A stretch of 55,827 nucleotides of DNA from a gamma proteobacterium endosymbiont of Lamellibrachia anaximandri (lineage in GTDB: Bacteria > Pseudomonadota > Gammaproteobacteria > Chromatiales > Chromatiaceae): the NCBI GenBank assembly GCA_016756835.1, contig JAESPE010000009.1, positions 1 through 55,827 on the forward strand. Direction: 5' to 3'. A model generated the notes under the pieces. It did not search any database. It saw only the letters and a program-made list of their open reading frames with translations, and had not been told where the DNA came from. This document shows positions 46,236 through 55,827 of the stretch, one piece after another. Every line of letters begins with the position of its first letter. The first letter of the stretch is position 1. Both the position numbers and the translations under genes were made by a program.

Positions 46236-48089
46236 TCAAACTGCCAGCGCTTTCACCTGCCTGCGACCGTAGATCCAATTGATCACTGCGCGGGTGCCGA
46301 TGATGGCGGTAAACATGGAGGTCAGGATACCGATAGCCAGGGTAACCGCGAACCCCTTGATGGGGCCGGTACCGAAGCTGAACAGCACCACTGCGGCTAT
46401 CAGCGTGGTGATATTCGCGTCGATGATAGTGGAGAACGCCTTCGCATAACCCGCCTGAATGCTGGCCTGGGGCGTATTGCCATTACGGATCTCCTCACGG
46501 ATACGCTCGAAGATCAACACGTTGGCATCCACTGCCATGCCCACGGTCAACACGATACCGGCGATGCCCGGCAGGGTCAGTGTCGCCTGCAACATGGAGA
46601 GAATAGCGACGATCAGTACCAGGTTCATGCTCAGGGCCAGATCAGCCACCAGACCAAAGACCCGGTAGTAGACGGCCATGAAGATCATTACCAGGGCCAT
46701 GCCGATCATGACTGACATGAAACCCTGATCGATGTTGTCCTGACCCAGGCTGGGGCCGATAGTACGCTCTTCAACAATCTCAATGGGGGCAGCCAGTGCG
46801 CCTGCACGTAGCAACAGCGCCAAGTCGTGAGCCTCTTCCGGGGTATCTAGGCCAGTGGTCTGAAAACGGCTGCCGAAAGGTTCGAGGATATTGGCGATGC
46901 TGATCACCTCCTCCACCTTGGTTCTATGTTTCACCGGTTCGCCGTCCACCATACGGGTGACTACGCGGTTCTCGATGAAAACCACCGCCATCGGCTTGCT
47001 GACATTGTCATTGGTGACACGGCGCATGCGGTTGCCACCGGGGCCGTCGAGGCGCACTGAAACCATTGGCTGACCGGAACGCTGATCGAAACCAGAGGAT
47101 GCGTCAATGATCTGGTTACCGGTGACAATAACCGACTTCTTCAGCAATACCGGCTGCCCGTTGCGCTCATGATAGAGTTTGGAGCCTGGCGGCACCCTGC
47201 CGTTAACGGCATCCTGCACACTGTGCTCGGTATCGGCGAGGCGGTATTCCAGGGTCGCGGTGGCACCGAGAATCTCTTTCAGCTTGGCAGGATCCTGAGC
47301 GCCGGGCAGCTGCACCACGATACGCCGCTCGCCCTGCTGTTGGATCAGCGGTTCCGCCACGCCCAGTGCATTGACGCGGTTACGCAGGGTGGTGATGTTC
47401 TGTTCCAGGGCAAACTTCTGCACCGCGCGGCGCTCAGCGGGCTTAAGGGTGGCGCGCACATAGAAGTCCCCCCCTTCATCCGACATAGCGGTTGCCAGTG
47501 AGCGAAATTCGCTGTGGATCAGCTGCTCAGCTTTGTCCCGCTTGGCCAGGTCGTTGAATTTGATGACGACCTTCTCCCCCTCTCGGGAGACCCGCAGGTA
47601 GCGGACCTTGTTCTTACGCAGCAGGGTTCTGATGTCACCGCTGTTACGCTCCACTGCCTGCTGCACCGCCGCTTCCATATCCACGTCGATCAACACATGA
47701 ATACCACCACGCAGATCGAGACCAAGATACATTGGCTCTGCGCCAAATGAACGCAGCCAGTCAGGCAGATCCGGTGACAGCGTCAAAGCCTGGTTGTAAT
47801 CAGTGCCCAGCTCGTCCGCAATAGCCTCCTTCGCCTTCAACTGATCTTCGGAGTTAAGGAAACGCACCAGCAGTTTGGCGTTTTCGGATGAGATACCCTT
47901 CGCCTCGACGCCTGCCTTCTCCATCGCCTGGGTAATCCTGGCCATAGTGGTTTCATCCACCGAGGCGCGCCGGGTGCCGGAAATTTCCAAGGAGGGGTCC
48001 TGATCGTAGATATTCGGTAACGCAAAGAGCGCTCCGACAAGTACTACGATCACTACCAGAAGGTTTTTCCAGAGAGGATATTGGTTCAT
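46236..48089 (-). CDS. secD: Protein translocase subunit SecD
   Basis: The 617-residue partner of SecF. TM1 is WKNLLVVIVVLVGALFALP. The periplasmic P1 domain contains GLDLRGGIHVLIDVDMEAA and NRVNALGVAEPLIQQQG. The C-terminal membrane domain has the conserved TLPGIAGIVLTVGMAVDANV and LIFERIREE. Length and domain order match gammaproteobacterial SecD. It lies between yajC and secF on one leftward transcript. Confidence 0.97.
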   Translation of the reverse strand: MNQYPLWKNLLVVIVVLVGALFALPNIYDQDPSLEISGTRRASVDETTMARITQAMEKAGVEAKGISSENAKLLVRFLNSEDQLKAKEAIADELGTDYNQALTLSPDLPDWLRSFGAEPMYLGLDLRGGIHVLIDVDMEAAVQQAVERNSGDIRTLLRKNKVRYLRVSREGEKVVIKFNDLAKRDKAEQLIHSEFRSLATAMSDEGGDFYVRATLKPAERRAVQKFALEQNITTLRNRVNALGVAEPLIQQQGERRIVVQLPGAQDPAKLKEILGATATLEYRLADTEHSVQDAVNGRVPPGSKLYHERNGQPVLLKKSVIVTGNQIIDASSGFDQRSGQPMVSVRLDGPGGNRMRRVTNDNVSKPMAVVFIENRVVTRMVDGEPVKHRTKVEEVISIANILEPFGSRFQTTGLDTPEEAHDLALLLRAGALAAPIEIVEERTIGPSLGQDNIDQGFMSVMIGMALVMIFMAVYYRVFGLVADLALSMNLVLIVAILSMLQATLTLPGIAGIVLTVGMAVDANVLIFERIREEIRNGNTPQASIQAGYAKAFSTIIDANITTLIAAVVLFSFGTGPIKGFAVTLAIGILTSMFTAIIGTRAVINWIYGRRQVKALAV

Positions 48090-48165
48090 CGTGTTTTTCT
48101 TGCTGTTGCGCCAGCCAGGCTGGCGCGGTTTCCATTATATTTAGTGCAACTGACAATCCGGACGT

Positions 48166-48492
48166 TTACATGTCCTTCAGTGACCCCTTGGGCATTACGG
48201 ATTCCACTGCTGCACGGCGGAATTTGACCTCCACGCCCTCGGCAATCTCCACCGTGATGAAGTTGTCACCCATCTTGGTGATCTTGCCAACGATGCCGCC
48301 GGCGGTGGCCACCTCATCACCTTTGCCCAGTGTCTCGACCATCTTCTTGTGCTCTTTCTGACGCTTCACCTGGGGGCGAATCATCAAAAAGTATAGGACT
48401 ACACCAAACAGCACCAGCGGCAACAGCCCGGTCAAGGCATCCGGCGAGACGGCGGCCCCTTCAGCAAAGGCGTCGGAAATAAAAAAGCTCAT
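48166..48492 (-). CDS. yajC: Preprotein translocase subunit YajC
   Basis: A 108-residue SecDF-associated membrane protein. It has one membrane helix (LTGLLPLVLFGVVLYFLMI), then the cytoplasmic RPQVKRQKEHKKMVETLGKG and a beta domain (VATAGGIVGKITKMGDNF). It sits in the usual order tgt-yajC-secD-secF. Confidence 0.95.
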   Translation of the reverse strand: MSFFISDAFAEGAAVSPDALTGLLPLVLFGVVLYFLMIRPQVKRQKEHKKMVETLGKGDEVATAGGIVGKITKMGDNFITVEIAEGVEVKFRRAAVESVMPKGSLKDM

Positions 48493-48628
48493 AATCTGTA
48501 CCCGATTTTTGAGAGATCAAAATCCAAACGGCGCCGGAAAGCATCCGACAGCCAAAATCAGCCGCCGATTATGCCACAGAAGACCGCAAGATACAGGCAG
48601 TGGTTTTTCCACTGCCAATCAACACCAC

Positions 48629-49735
<1,107 letters not shown>

Positions 49736-49883
49736 TTAATTCACATTGGGTTTCAAATGAAAAAAATAGTGAAAATCTTTATATTTCAAAAAGTAACGGG
49801 GGTGATCTTTGCGGATTTCCACGCTGATCCTAGCCCTGTGTGATATTCAGAACCAGAAAAGCGAGGGTTAACCCTAATAAGAC

Positions 49884-49912
49884 TTGACAAATCGCTCTAT
49901 ATATTAGAAAAT
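49884..49912 (+). promoter_or_regulatory. Candidate promoter for the small RNA
   Basis: A consensus -35 TTGACA (49884-49889) is followed 17 bp later by GAAAAT (49907-49912), a weak -10 in a strongly AT-rich context that also includes GATAAT at 49913-49918. There is no coding region on this strand until beyond queA. Confidence 0.45.
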
Positions 49913-49918
49913 GATAAT

Positions 49919-50001
49919 GCGCTAAATCTTACGAATTAGCACACTCCTCCATCCTCCTTTGGTGGAACTTTTAAGCGCGACACCCTGTCGCGCTTTTTTT
50001 T
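49919..50001 (+). ncRNA. Candidate small RNA with anti-Shine-Dalgarno loops
   Basis: About 83 bases on the strand opposite tgt and queA. There is a 5' hairpin GCTAA/TTAGC (49921-49940), then an unpaired linker with two anti-Shine-Dalgarno motifs (CTCCTCC at 49944-49950, TCCTCC at 49952-49957). A strong intrinsic terminator follows: stem AAGCGCGACA/TGTCGCGCTT (49973-49995) with a 3-base loop and a run of Ts to 50001. No protein gene precedes the terminator on this strand. The plan resembles known trans-acting small RNAs with CU-rich seeds. The 5' end is a guess from the promoter. Confidence 0.55.
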
Positions 50002-50033
50002 GCCTGAAAGCCACAGTAACCACTGGGTTATGC

Positions 50034-51068
50034 CTACTGCATGAGCGATGGCGTGAGAAACATCGCATCCCCGTAGCTGAAGAAACGATAGTGTCTTGAG
50101 ACCGCATGGCGATAGGCCGCCATCACATGATCATAACCTGAGAAAGCGGAGACCAGCATCAGCAGGGTCGATTCCGGAAGGTGGAAATTGGTGAGCATCC
50201 CATCGACGCTGCGAAAATGGTAACCGGGACGGATAAAGAGCCTTGTATCACCGCTAAAAGGCGCTATCTCCCCTGATGCAGAGGCAGCTTCGAGGCTGCG
50301 CACGCTGGTGGTGCCCACAGCCACTACCCGTCCACCGTTGGCACGCGTCTCCCGCACCTTTTGGCACACGGTTTCATCCACTTCCACATATTCGCTGTGC
50401 ATGATGTGTTCATCCAGATTGTCCACTCGCACCGGCTGGAATGTTCCGGCACCGACATGCAGGGTGACCTGTGCACTTTTCACCCCTCTTTCACCCAGCT
50501 CATCCAGCATCTCAAGATCAAAATGGAGTCCTGCCGTGGGGGCCGCAACGGCACCGGGACGACGGGCATAAACGGTTTGATAGCGCTCCCTGTCCGAAGA
50601 GTCATCCGAACGATCGATGTATGGCGGCAGGGGCATATGTCCCTGCTCCTCCATCAGCTGAAAGAAATCGCCATCCTGCAAATCTATCTCAAACAGACTC
50701 TCCTGACGCCCAACTACCTCCACCTCTCTTTTCCGCTCCCCAAGATAGAAGCGGCTGCCTGCCTTCGGGGATTTGCTGGCACGCACATGAGCCAGCGCCC
50801 GGCCCGGCGTGAGCACCCGCTCGATAAGCAACTCGACTTTTCCGCCACTCTGTTTAAAGCCGTGGAGCCGGGCCTGCATCACACGGGTATCATTGAATAC
50901 CAGAAGATCCCCCTTTCGCAGCAACCGCGGTAGATCCGTAAAATGCTGGTCATTCAACTCACCACTGGTACCGTCCAGGGTGAGCAGGCGACTGCCCCGC
51001 CGCTCTTTTTCAGGGAATTGGGCAATCAGCTCCGGAGGAAGGTCGTAGGAAAAATCGGATAGTTTCAT
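50034..51068 (-). CDS. queA: S-adenosylmethionine:tRNA ribosyltransferase-isomerase QueA
   Basis: QueA builds the epoxycyclopentane ring of queuosine on preQ1-tRNA from SAM. The 344-residue protein starts [19 protein letters not shown] and continues with [47 protein letters not shown] and [20 protein letters not shown]. The start at 51068 is set by homology; the open frame runs 33 codons further without similarity. It is followed on the same strand by tgt, the next enzyme-coding gene of the pathway. Confidence 0.96.
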   Translation of the reverse strand: MKLSDFSYDLPPELIAQFPEKERRGSRLLTLDGTSGELNDQHFTDLPRLLRKGDLLVFNDTRVMQARLHGFKQSGGKVELLIERVLTPGRALAHVRASKSPKAGSRFYLGERKREVEVVGRQESLFEIDLQDGDFFQLMEEQGHMPLPPYIDRSDDSSDRERYQTVYARRPGAVAAPTAGLHFDLEMLDELGERGVKSAQVTLHVGAGTFQPVRVDNLDEHIMHSEYVEVDETVCQKVRETRANGGRVVAVGTTSVRSLEAASASGEIAPFSGDTRLFIRPGYHFRSVDGMLTNFHLPESTLLMLVSAFSGYDHVMAAYRHAVSRHYRFFSYGDAMFLTPSLMQ

Positions 51069-51364
51069 GCGGGCGGATAATATCATGGCCCTGGCTGCCA
51101 CAACATCCAGCAAAATGCCTGCCGCCGGGAATCGCGAACATCTCTCAGCAACTCGGGCGTTTCTCAAACGAGGTACACGTCAAGGTACAGACTCCGGTAT
51201 CGACTATCCTTAGGTCAATGGAGTCTCTATGCGGGACGATTCGCATGGCTGGCTAAACTTAGGCAAACTAAACCGGATAGCATGAAGCGAAGCAGGCAAA
51301 GCCCTTTTTCGACCACCAACGTGAATTTGATCTGACTGAATCTACTGAAATAATTCGGACCTAA

Positions 51365-53575
51365 ATGTCAAACAGAGTCATTTCCATCAACACATATGCA
51401 ACGATCTATATCGTTATCGCATTTGTGTCACTCAGCTTTGTTGGGGGGCTGACCTACCTGAATATTCAGAAAATGGAATCTGAATTTCATGACAGCAGTG
51501 TCACCATTGCAGAAAAAGAGATCGAGCAGGCTATCGCTTCCGTTACAGCTGATATACAGAAGCACGCAGTAGATTTGGCCGAATGGCATGAGGTTAGGCA
51601 GCAGTTACTGAACCCCGGCTTTTATAGTGATTGGCATGAGCGCAGTATACAGAATACAGGTATTCTTCCGGAGTATGTGCTTGACACCTCGATCTACAAC
51701 AGCGAGGGGAAAGTATTGGGGAAACTGGATACCTCGATATTACCGCAAGCCATAAATATCGAGCGCATTGAACCCTTTTTCCGGATCGAGGAGGGGAAGC
51801 CTGGAATATTTATCATTGCGCCTGTCCGTGACCTGAAAAACCTGAATACCATCGGTTATGTCGCCACTTTAAGCGATTTTCTAACCGGCTTTTATAGTCA
51901 AAGACGCTTTAGTCAAATAGACCCTCAAACAATAACATTCATATCGTCAAGCCACGATTTTCTTCCGATTGCTGAACTAAAAAGGCATATCAAGTACACA
52001 TTGCGCAGTGATCCTTACGCTGAAGAGTTGAAAAAGGTCATGCTACAAGCGGTGGGTTATCTCATCGTTGTCAGTGTAATTCTAACGCTCCTGATCTTCC
52101 CGCAAAGTGTCTGGTTTACCGGAAAATCGATTCGCCAACTCTCTCGCCATCTCGATTTTCTCAAACGACACTCCGCGGAAAAAATTGCTGAAAACCTGGG
52201 TAAACGTCTGCCCATTAAGGAACTGGATAAAGTCAGGCTTTCCCTGAATGACTATCACAATCAACTCAACAGTCTGAATACCAGTCTGGATGAGAAAAAC
52301 AGGAAACTCTGGAGTCTCGCTCTTCACGACCCTCTGACCGGTGCCAAAAACAGACGGGCTTTTGACGAATACTGGAAGGAGGTGAACAACCTCTTCGATA
52401 TCCGCCGCAATCCCATCTGTCTGGCCCTGTTTGATGTCAATCACTTCAAGGCCATCAACGACACCTATGGACATCAGATCGGGGATGAGGTGCTTATAGC
52501 GATCAGCCACTCCATACAAAAAGTGTTGCGAAAAAGAGAGTATCTATTCCGCCTTGGGGGTGATGAGTTCGCAACCATCCTTTTCGACTGTACACCTGCC
52601 ATCGCAATGCGTATTGCTGAGCGCTGTGAGGAGGCGATTGCCGACTACCCATTCCATGACTTCGGCATCAAAGAGCCAGTGAGAATCAGCATCGGCTTGG
52701 CCCTCACCGATAGCGAAACAGAGGAGGATTCACCTTTGACATCGCTACAGTGGCAGGCCGATATTGCCATGTACACTGCCAAGCGCCCCGCCACATCCCA
52801 TATCGCGGTTTTTTCACCCGAAATGGCAGAGGAATCCAGCGGGCTTTTCTCAAACCTGACTCACAATGCTGTTTACGACGCAGTAACCCATGGCACTGGT
52901 TTGAATATGTTCTATCAACCCATCGTCAAACTCCAGGATGGCACCATTCAGTATTATGAGGCGCTACTCAGAATTTCTCATGGCAACGGATGGATACTTC
53001 CTTCGCACATCTTTCCTCTGATTGAGGCGCGTCGACTGGAAATCGACCTCGATCGTGTGGTAATCAATCGCGTTCTGAAGGATTTGGAGAACAACCGGAT
53101 CCCCGCTGGAACCGGCATATCCATAAACATTTCGGCACCGACTGCCATCAACCAATACCTGACCGAGTGGCTCAAAGACTTTCTACCCTATTTAAAGACA
53201 CACAAGCTTGTGATTGAGATAACCGAGACGGCCTTGATCACACAGCTAAAGACAGCGACAAAAAACCTGACCGCGCTCAGAAAGATGGGATACCAGATCG
53301 CGCTCGATGACTTTGGCAGCGGCTACTCCTCATTACGCTACCTGGCCACAATGCCGGTGGATATCGTGAAATTTGATATCTCACTAACCCGGAATGTGGA
53401 TAACGAAGCGCAAACCCGCATCATTCGTCATCTGGTACAGATGATTACTGAATCAGGACACCAACTCGTTGCGGAAGGTATCGAAAGCGAGGAGATGTCG
53501 CAAAAACTTGCGAGCCTGGGATTCGTCTTCGGCCAGGGCTATTTTTTTGGCAAACCATCCCCACCAGAAGCTTAA
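51365..53575 (+). CDS. Membrane-bound GGDEF-EAL cyclic-di-GMP protein
   Basis: A 736-residue inner-membrane sensor-effector. TM1 is at about residues 10-30 (TIYIVIAFVSLSFVGGLTYL). A periplasmic sensor domain of about 190 residues resembling CHASE4 follows, then TM2 at about 228-248 (AVGYLIVVSVILTLLIF). The GGDEF domain has an intact RLGGDEFA. The position of the RxxD inhibitory site reads RKRE, so product inhibition may be weak. The EAL domain has an intact YYEALLR, EITETALI and DDFGSGYSS, so phosphodiesterase activity is likely. It is a single rightward gene before tRNA-Leu. Confidence 0.93.
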   Translation: MSNRVISINTYATIYIVIAFVSLSFVGGLTYLNIQKMESEFHDSSVTIAEKEIEQAIASVTADIQKHAVDLAEWHEVRQQLLNPGFYSDWHERSIQNTGILPEYVLDTSIYNSEGKVLGKLDTSILPQAINIERIEPFFRIEEGKPGIFIIAPVRDLKNLNTIGYVATLSDFLTGFYSQRRFSQIDPQTITFISSSHDFLPIAELKRHIKYTLRSDPYAEELKKVMLQAVGYLIVVSVILTLLIFPQSVWFTGKSIRQLSRHLDFLKRHSAEKIAENLGKRLPIKELDKVRLSLNDYHNQLNSLNTSLDEKNRKLWSLALHDPLTGAKNRRAFDEYWKEVNNLFDIRRNPICLALFDVNHFKAINDTYGHQIGDEVLIAISHSIQKVLRKREYLFRLGGDEFATILFDCTPAIAMRIAERCEEAIADYPFHDFGIKEPVRISIGLALTDSETEEDSPLTSLQWQADIAMYTAKRPATSHIAVFSPEMAEESSGLFSNLTHNAVYDAVTHGTGLNMFYQPIVKLQDGTIQYYEALLRISHGNGWILPSHIFPLIEARRLEIDLDRVVINRVLKDLENNRIPAGTGISINISAPTAINQYLTEWLKDFLPYLKTHKLVIEITETALITQLKTATKNLTALRKMGYQIALDDFGSGYSSLRYLATMPVDIVKFDISLTRNVDNEAQTRIIRHLVQMITESGHQLVAEGIESEEMSQKLASLGFVFGQGYFFGKPSPPEA

Positions 53576-53638
53576 TCTATATCTTCCAAATCAGGATCTT
53601 ACAATTCGAGAAAATCCTGTATACTACCCGCCTCCAGC

Positions 53639-53725
53639 GCCGGGGTGGTGGAATTGGTAGACACAGGGGATTCAAAATCCCCCGGCTTCACGGCCTTGAC
53701 GGTTCGAGTCCGTCCCTCGGTACCA
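53639..53725 (+). tRNA. tRNA-Leu (anticodon CAA)
   Basis: An 87-base tRNA with acceptor stem GCCGGGG/CCTCGGT (with wobble pairs), the D-loop GGTAGACAC, anticodon stem GGGGA/TCCCC around TTCAAAA with anticodon CAA, a long variable arm (CGGCTTCACGGCCTTGA) as expected for Leu, the T-loop GGTTCGAGTCC and an encoded CCA. A likely -10 TATACT lies at 53620-53625. The 3' end is the probable attachment site of the integrated element that follows. Confidence 0.96.
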
Positions 53726-53749
53726 AATTTTTGTCCCAAGACGTCCAGC

Positions 53750-53792
53750 AAAAGCCGTAACATTCATTTAAAACAATGGGTTACGGCTTTTT
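53750..53792 (+). terminator. Intrinsic terminator after tRNA-Leu
   Basis: An 11-12 bp stem AAAAGCCGTAAC/GTTACGGCTTTT with an 18-base loop ends in a T-run. It lies 24 bp beyond the tRNA CCA end. Confidence 0.8.
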
Positions 53793-53903
53793 CTTTGGTT
53801 TATTAGTCTATCCTGATCCCATCAAATCCTATTGAATCCAGCACTTTTTGTTGGTACTTTTGTTGGCATATTTCCAAACCACATCAAGAAATCAGGATGA
53901 CAT

Positions 53904-55133
53904 ATGGGAACCAACAAGCTGACCGATCTCATGGTCAGACGACTCAAACCCGGTCAAAAGACCTTTCGCGTATCCGACGGCAAGGGACTGTTCCTCCAGG
54001 TTGAACCCAGCGGCAGCAAATACTGGCGCATGGCCTACCGCTATCTTGACAAGCAGAAACAACTTGCTCTGGGTGTCTACCCCGAAGTCACCATTGCAGA
54101 GGCAAGAAGACTACGTGATGCAGCCAGGCAACAGCTTCGCGATGGCAAAGACCCCTCCCTAGAGCGAAAGCGCAAGAAGGCTGAAAAACTGCGGGCTGCA
54201 TCCAACTCCTTTGAAATCCTGGCACTGGAATGGCACCAACAGCGCAAGGGTGACTGGGAGCCGGCACATGCCGAGCGCATTCTCAACTGGATGAAACGAG
54301 ACCTCTTCCCTGACCTTGGCCAACGCCCAGTAACCGAGATCACACCTGCCGATGTGCTGATGACGATTCGAAAGATCGAGAGTCGTGGTGCCCTGGATGT
54401 TGCCAAGCGCCAGAGAGCCAGAATCTCCGAAATCTACCGCTACGCTATACAGACCGGCCGAGCGGCCATCAATCCAGCAGCCGACCTGATCGGAGTCGTA
54501 AAATCTGAACGGGTAAACCATCGGCCAGCACTGGGCCGTGAAAACCTGGGGCCTTTTTTGCGTGAATTGGATCAGTTCGAGCAGATCAAGGAAGTCACCC
54601 GACTGGCCCTCAGACTGTTGATTCTCACCTTTGTCCGTCCGGGTGAACTACGGGGTGGAAAATGGTCTGAAATCGATTTTGAACGTAAAGAGTGGCGAAT
54701 CCCCGCCGAACGCATGAAGATGAGGACTGAGCACATCGTCCCACTATCATCACAGGCTGAAGCCATTCTTGAACAACTCAAGCCACTAACAGGCAGCTCC
54801 GACTATCTTTTTCCAAGTGATCGAAGTCGTAAGGCCCCCATGTCAGAGAATGCACTCAGCTATGCAATGAAGCGCATGGGCTATCAGGGCAAGGCCACAC
54901 CCCATGGATTTCGCGCCACGGCCTCAACCATACTCAACGAGACCGGATTCAAGCCAGATGTCATTGAACGCCAGTTGGCACATATCGAGCGGAATAAAGT
55001 CCGGGCTGCTTATAACCGGGCCGAATACCTGCAGGATCGACGTAAAATGATGGATTGGTGGGGAGACTTCATCGATGCCACACAAAACAGAGCGACGATC
55101 ATTCCACTGCACATGCAAGCATTCAGGAGTTGA
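53904..55133 (+). CDS. int: Tyrosine integrase of a tRNA-integrated element (P4 type)
   Basis: A 409-residue P4/CP4-57-type phage integrase. The N-terminal DUF4102 arm-binding domain (LTDLMVRRLKPGQKTFRVSD) is followed by the core-binding SAM-like domain (about 100-200). The catalytic domain contains Arg in RPGELRGGKW, His-x-x-Arg in TPHGFRATASTIL, and HIERNKVRAAYNRAEY with the nucleophilic Tyr. It starts 178 bp after tRNA-Leu and reads away from it, the normal layout at one end of a genomic island. It is full length, so the element could still move if its other end is present beyond the window. Confidence 0.94.
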   Translation: MGTNKLTDLMVRRLKPGQKTFRVSDGKGLFLQVEPSGSKYWRMAYRYLDKQKQLALGVYPEVTIAEARRLRDAARQQLRDGKDPSLERKRKKAEKLRAASNSFEILALEWHQQRKGDWEPAHAERILNWMKRDLFPDLGQRPVTEITPADVLMTIRKIESRGALDVAKRQRARISEIYRYAIQTGRAAINPAADLIGVVKSERVNHRPALGRENLGPFLRELDQFEQIKEVTRLALRLLILTFVRPGELRGGKWSEIDFERKEWRIPAERMKMRTEHIVPLSSQAEAILEQLKPLTGSSDYLFPSDRSRKAPMSENALSYAMKRMGYQGKATPHGFRATASTILNETGFKPDVIERQLAHIERNKVRAAYNRAEYLQDRRKMMDWWGDFIDATQNRATIIPLHMQAFRS

Positions 55134-55827
55134 ACTTTGTATGTTCTGCCAGGTTAAGCAGCCTCTCCACCTTTCCAGAAGCTCTCATGATCTGATAGAA
55201 ACCTATACGATCAATCTTGGTTTCACTACCCACAAAATTCGATAAATATGTTTGAGACTTAGGCACGATTCCATTACGCCGAGACACCAAATATGCTACT
55301 GACTCAGCTTCAATCTCTCTCAGGTCATGCTCAGGTATTTGCCGTTTTGGAATACCAAGTTTTTTATCAGCCCCCAGGTGGCCAAGGAACAGATGCCCCA
55401 GTTCATGGGTAAGAGTGACAAACTGATTAGCACTTTCGTGATTACGGTTTATTTTTATGAGATAAGCCGTTTTCGACTCTTTTGAAGTCGCTCGTTTCAC
55501 GACTTGAATTGACCCTGCCTTATTGTCACCTGCATCAGTCCACACCCAACGAATGTTTTTGTTTTCAAGAAGTTTCGCAAATACCTTAATCTTTCCAGCG
55601 TCTATGAAGCCTTTGGCGGGAAAAGAATAGACATCTTCAGGCAGAGGTTTTCCAACGGTATCCAACACATCGTACACCAGAGCCACTGGTCCAAATGGCC
55701 ACAGAATAATCAGTGGCCTAGCTCCCTCTTTTATGGCTCTTCAGGAAAATTTGTGGGTAGAAATATAGCGGATTCATTGCGATAGAGGAAATTTGTCTGG
55801 GATTTGAGGGTAGAGCATCCTGCCCCC
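55123..55827 (-). pseudogene. ImmA/IrrE-type zinc metallopeptidase gene, frameshifted, 5' end off window
   Basis: From a GTG at 55686 down to 55123 the frame encodes 187 residues with the zinc site THELGHLFLGHL and a downstream EAESVAYLVSRR. Upstream of the GTG the same frame stays open to a TGA at 55741-55743 and reads RAIKEGARPLIILWPFGPV. The next frame, open from the window edge, reads FLYRNESAIFLPTNFPEE and then stops. The two pieces look like one protein split by a small indel near 55740, so the gene is probably broken, and its beginning lies beyond the window. It overlaps the end of the integrase gene by 11 bp (convergent), so it is cargo of the same element. Confidence 0.7.

Noticed and set aside
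48596-48616. Hairpin GGCAGTGG/CCACTGCC after tgt
   Set aside because: No T-run follows on the minus strand, so it cannot be called an intrinsic terminator. It could still be an RNA-stability element.
49907-49925. Possible Fur box before the candidate small RNA (GAAAATGATAATGCGC)
   Set aside because: Only the left half is similar to the Fur consensus and the inverted half is absent. Not enough to call iron regulation.

Overview
The window looks like a chromosomal segment of a free-living or symbiotic gammaproteobacterium with moderate to high GC. The evidence is the gene content and order: hemF, dsbC, yajQ, xerD, mutS, a complete iscRSUA-hscBA-fdx-iscX cluster with cysE and trmJ, suhB, and queA-tgt-yajC-secD-secF. 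A sulfur-oxidising Chromatiales-like lineage is my best guess; the species cannot be read from the sequence.

Layout. 1-7.4 kb: housekeeping genes, all leftward (truncated ybiT-type ABC-F gene, DUF2461, hemF, a small unknown, an FHA/PP2C pair, dsbC-yajQ, ogt-xerD). 7.45-7.98 kb: a divergent intergenic region with DnaA-box-like sites around an AT-rich core. 8-9.5 kb: a YcgN-type and a DUF3549-type gene. 9.8-19.4 kb: an unusual rightward accessory cluster. It encodes an Hsp70 ATPase fused to a long right-handed beta-helix, two paralogous C39-like papain-fold proteins (one without its catalytic Cys and His, one with both), an unknown protein, and two dynamin-like GTPases. 19.6-24.3 kb: a very large exported coiled-coil protein and a convergent lipoprotein, bracketed by an intact dodecin gene and a fragment of a second dodecin copy. 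24.6-32.2 kb: dodecin, mutS, small genes, an ISAs1-type insertion that cut a secreted-protein gene, and a pentapeptide-repeat gene. 32.3-36.3 kb: an RND efflux permease and an internally deleted antiporter gene. 36.5-43 kb: the isc operon, with a recognisable IscR-type promoter and an intrinsic-terminator-like hairpin just upstream of hscB. 43-51 kb: trmJ, suhB, the sec genes, tgt and queA, with a candidate small RNA between queA and tgt. 51.3-55.8 kb: a GGDEF-EAL protein, tRNA-Leu(CAA), and the left end of an element integrated at that tRNA (integrase plus a frameshifted metallopeptidase gene).

The best candidate for an undescribed system is the 9.8-19.4 kb cluster, perhaps extending to 24.3 kb. 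It combines an ATP-driven chaperone-like module whose substrate-binding half is replaced by a beta-solenoid, a pseudoprotease/protease pair, and tandem membrane-remodelling GTPases. No function can be assigned from sequence alone; a role at the membrane or in envelope defence or repair is inference.

Dispersed palindromic repeats with GTAGGCC ends occur at least four times, and decay is visible in several genes (ybiT, the antiporter, the IS-cut gene, the metallopeptidase).
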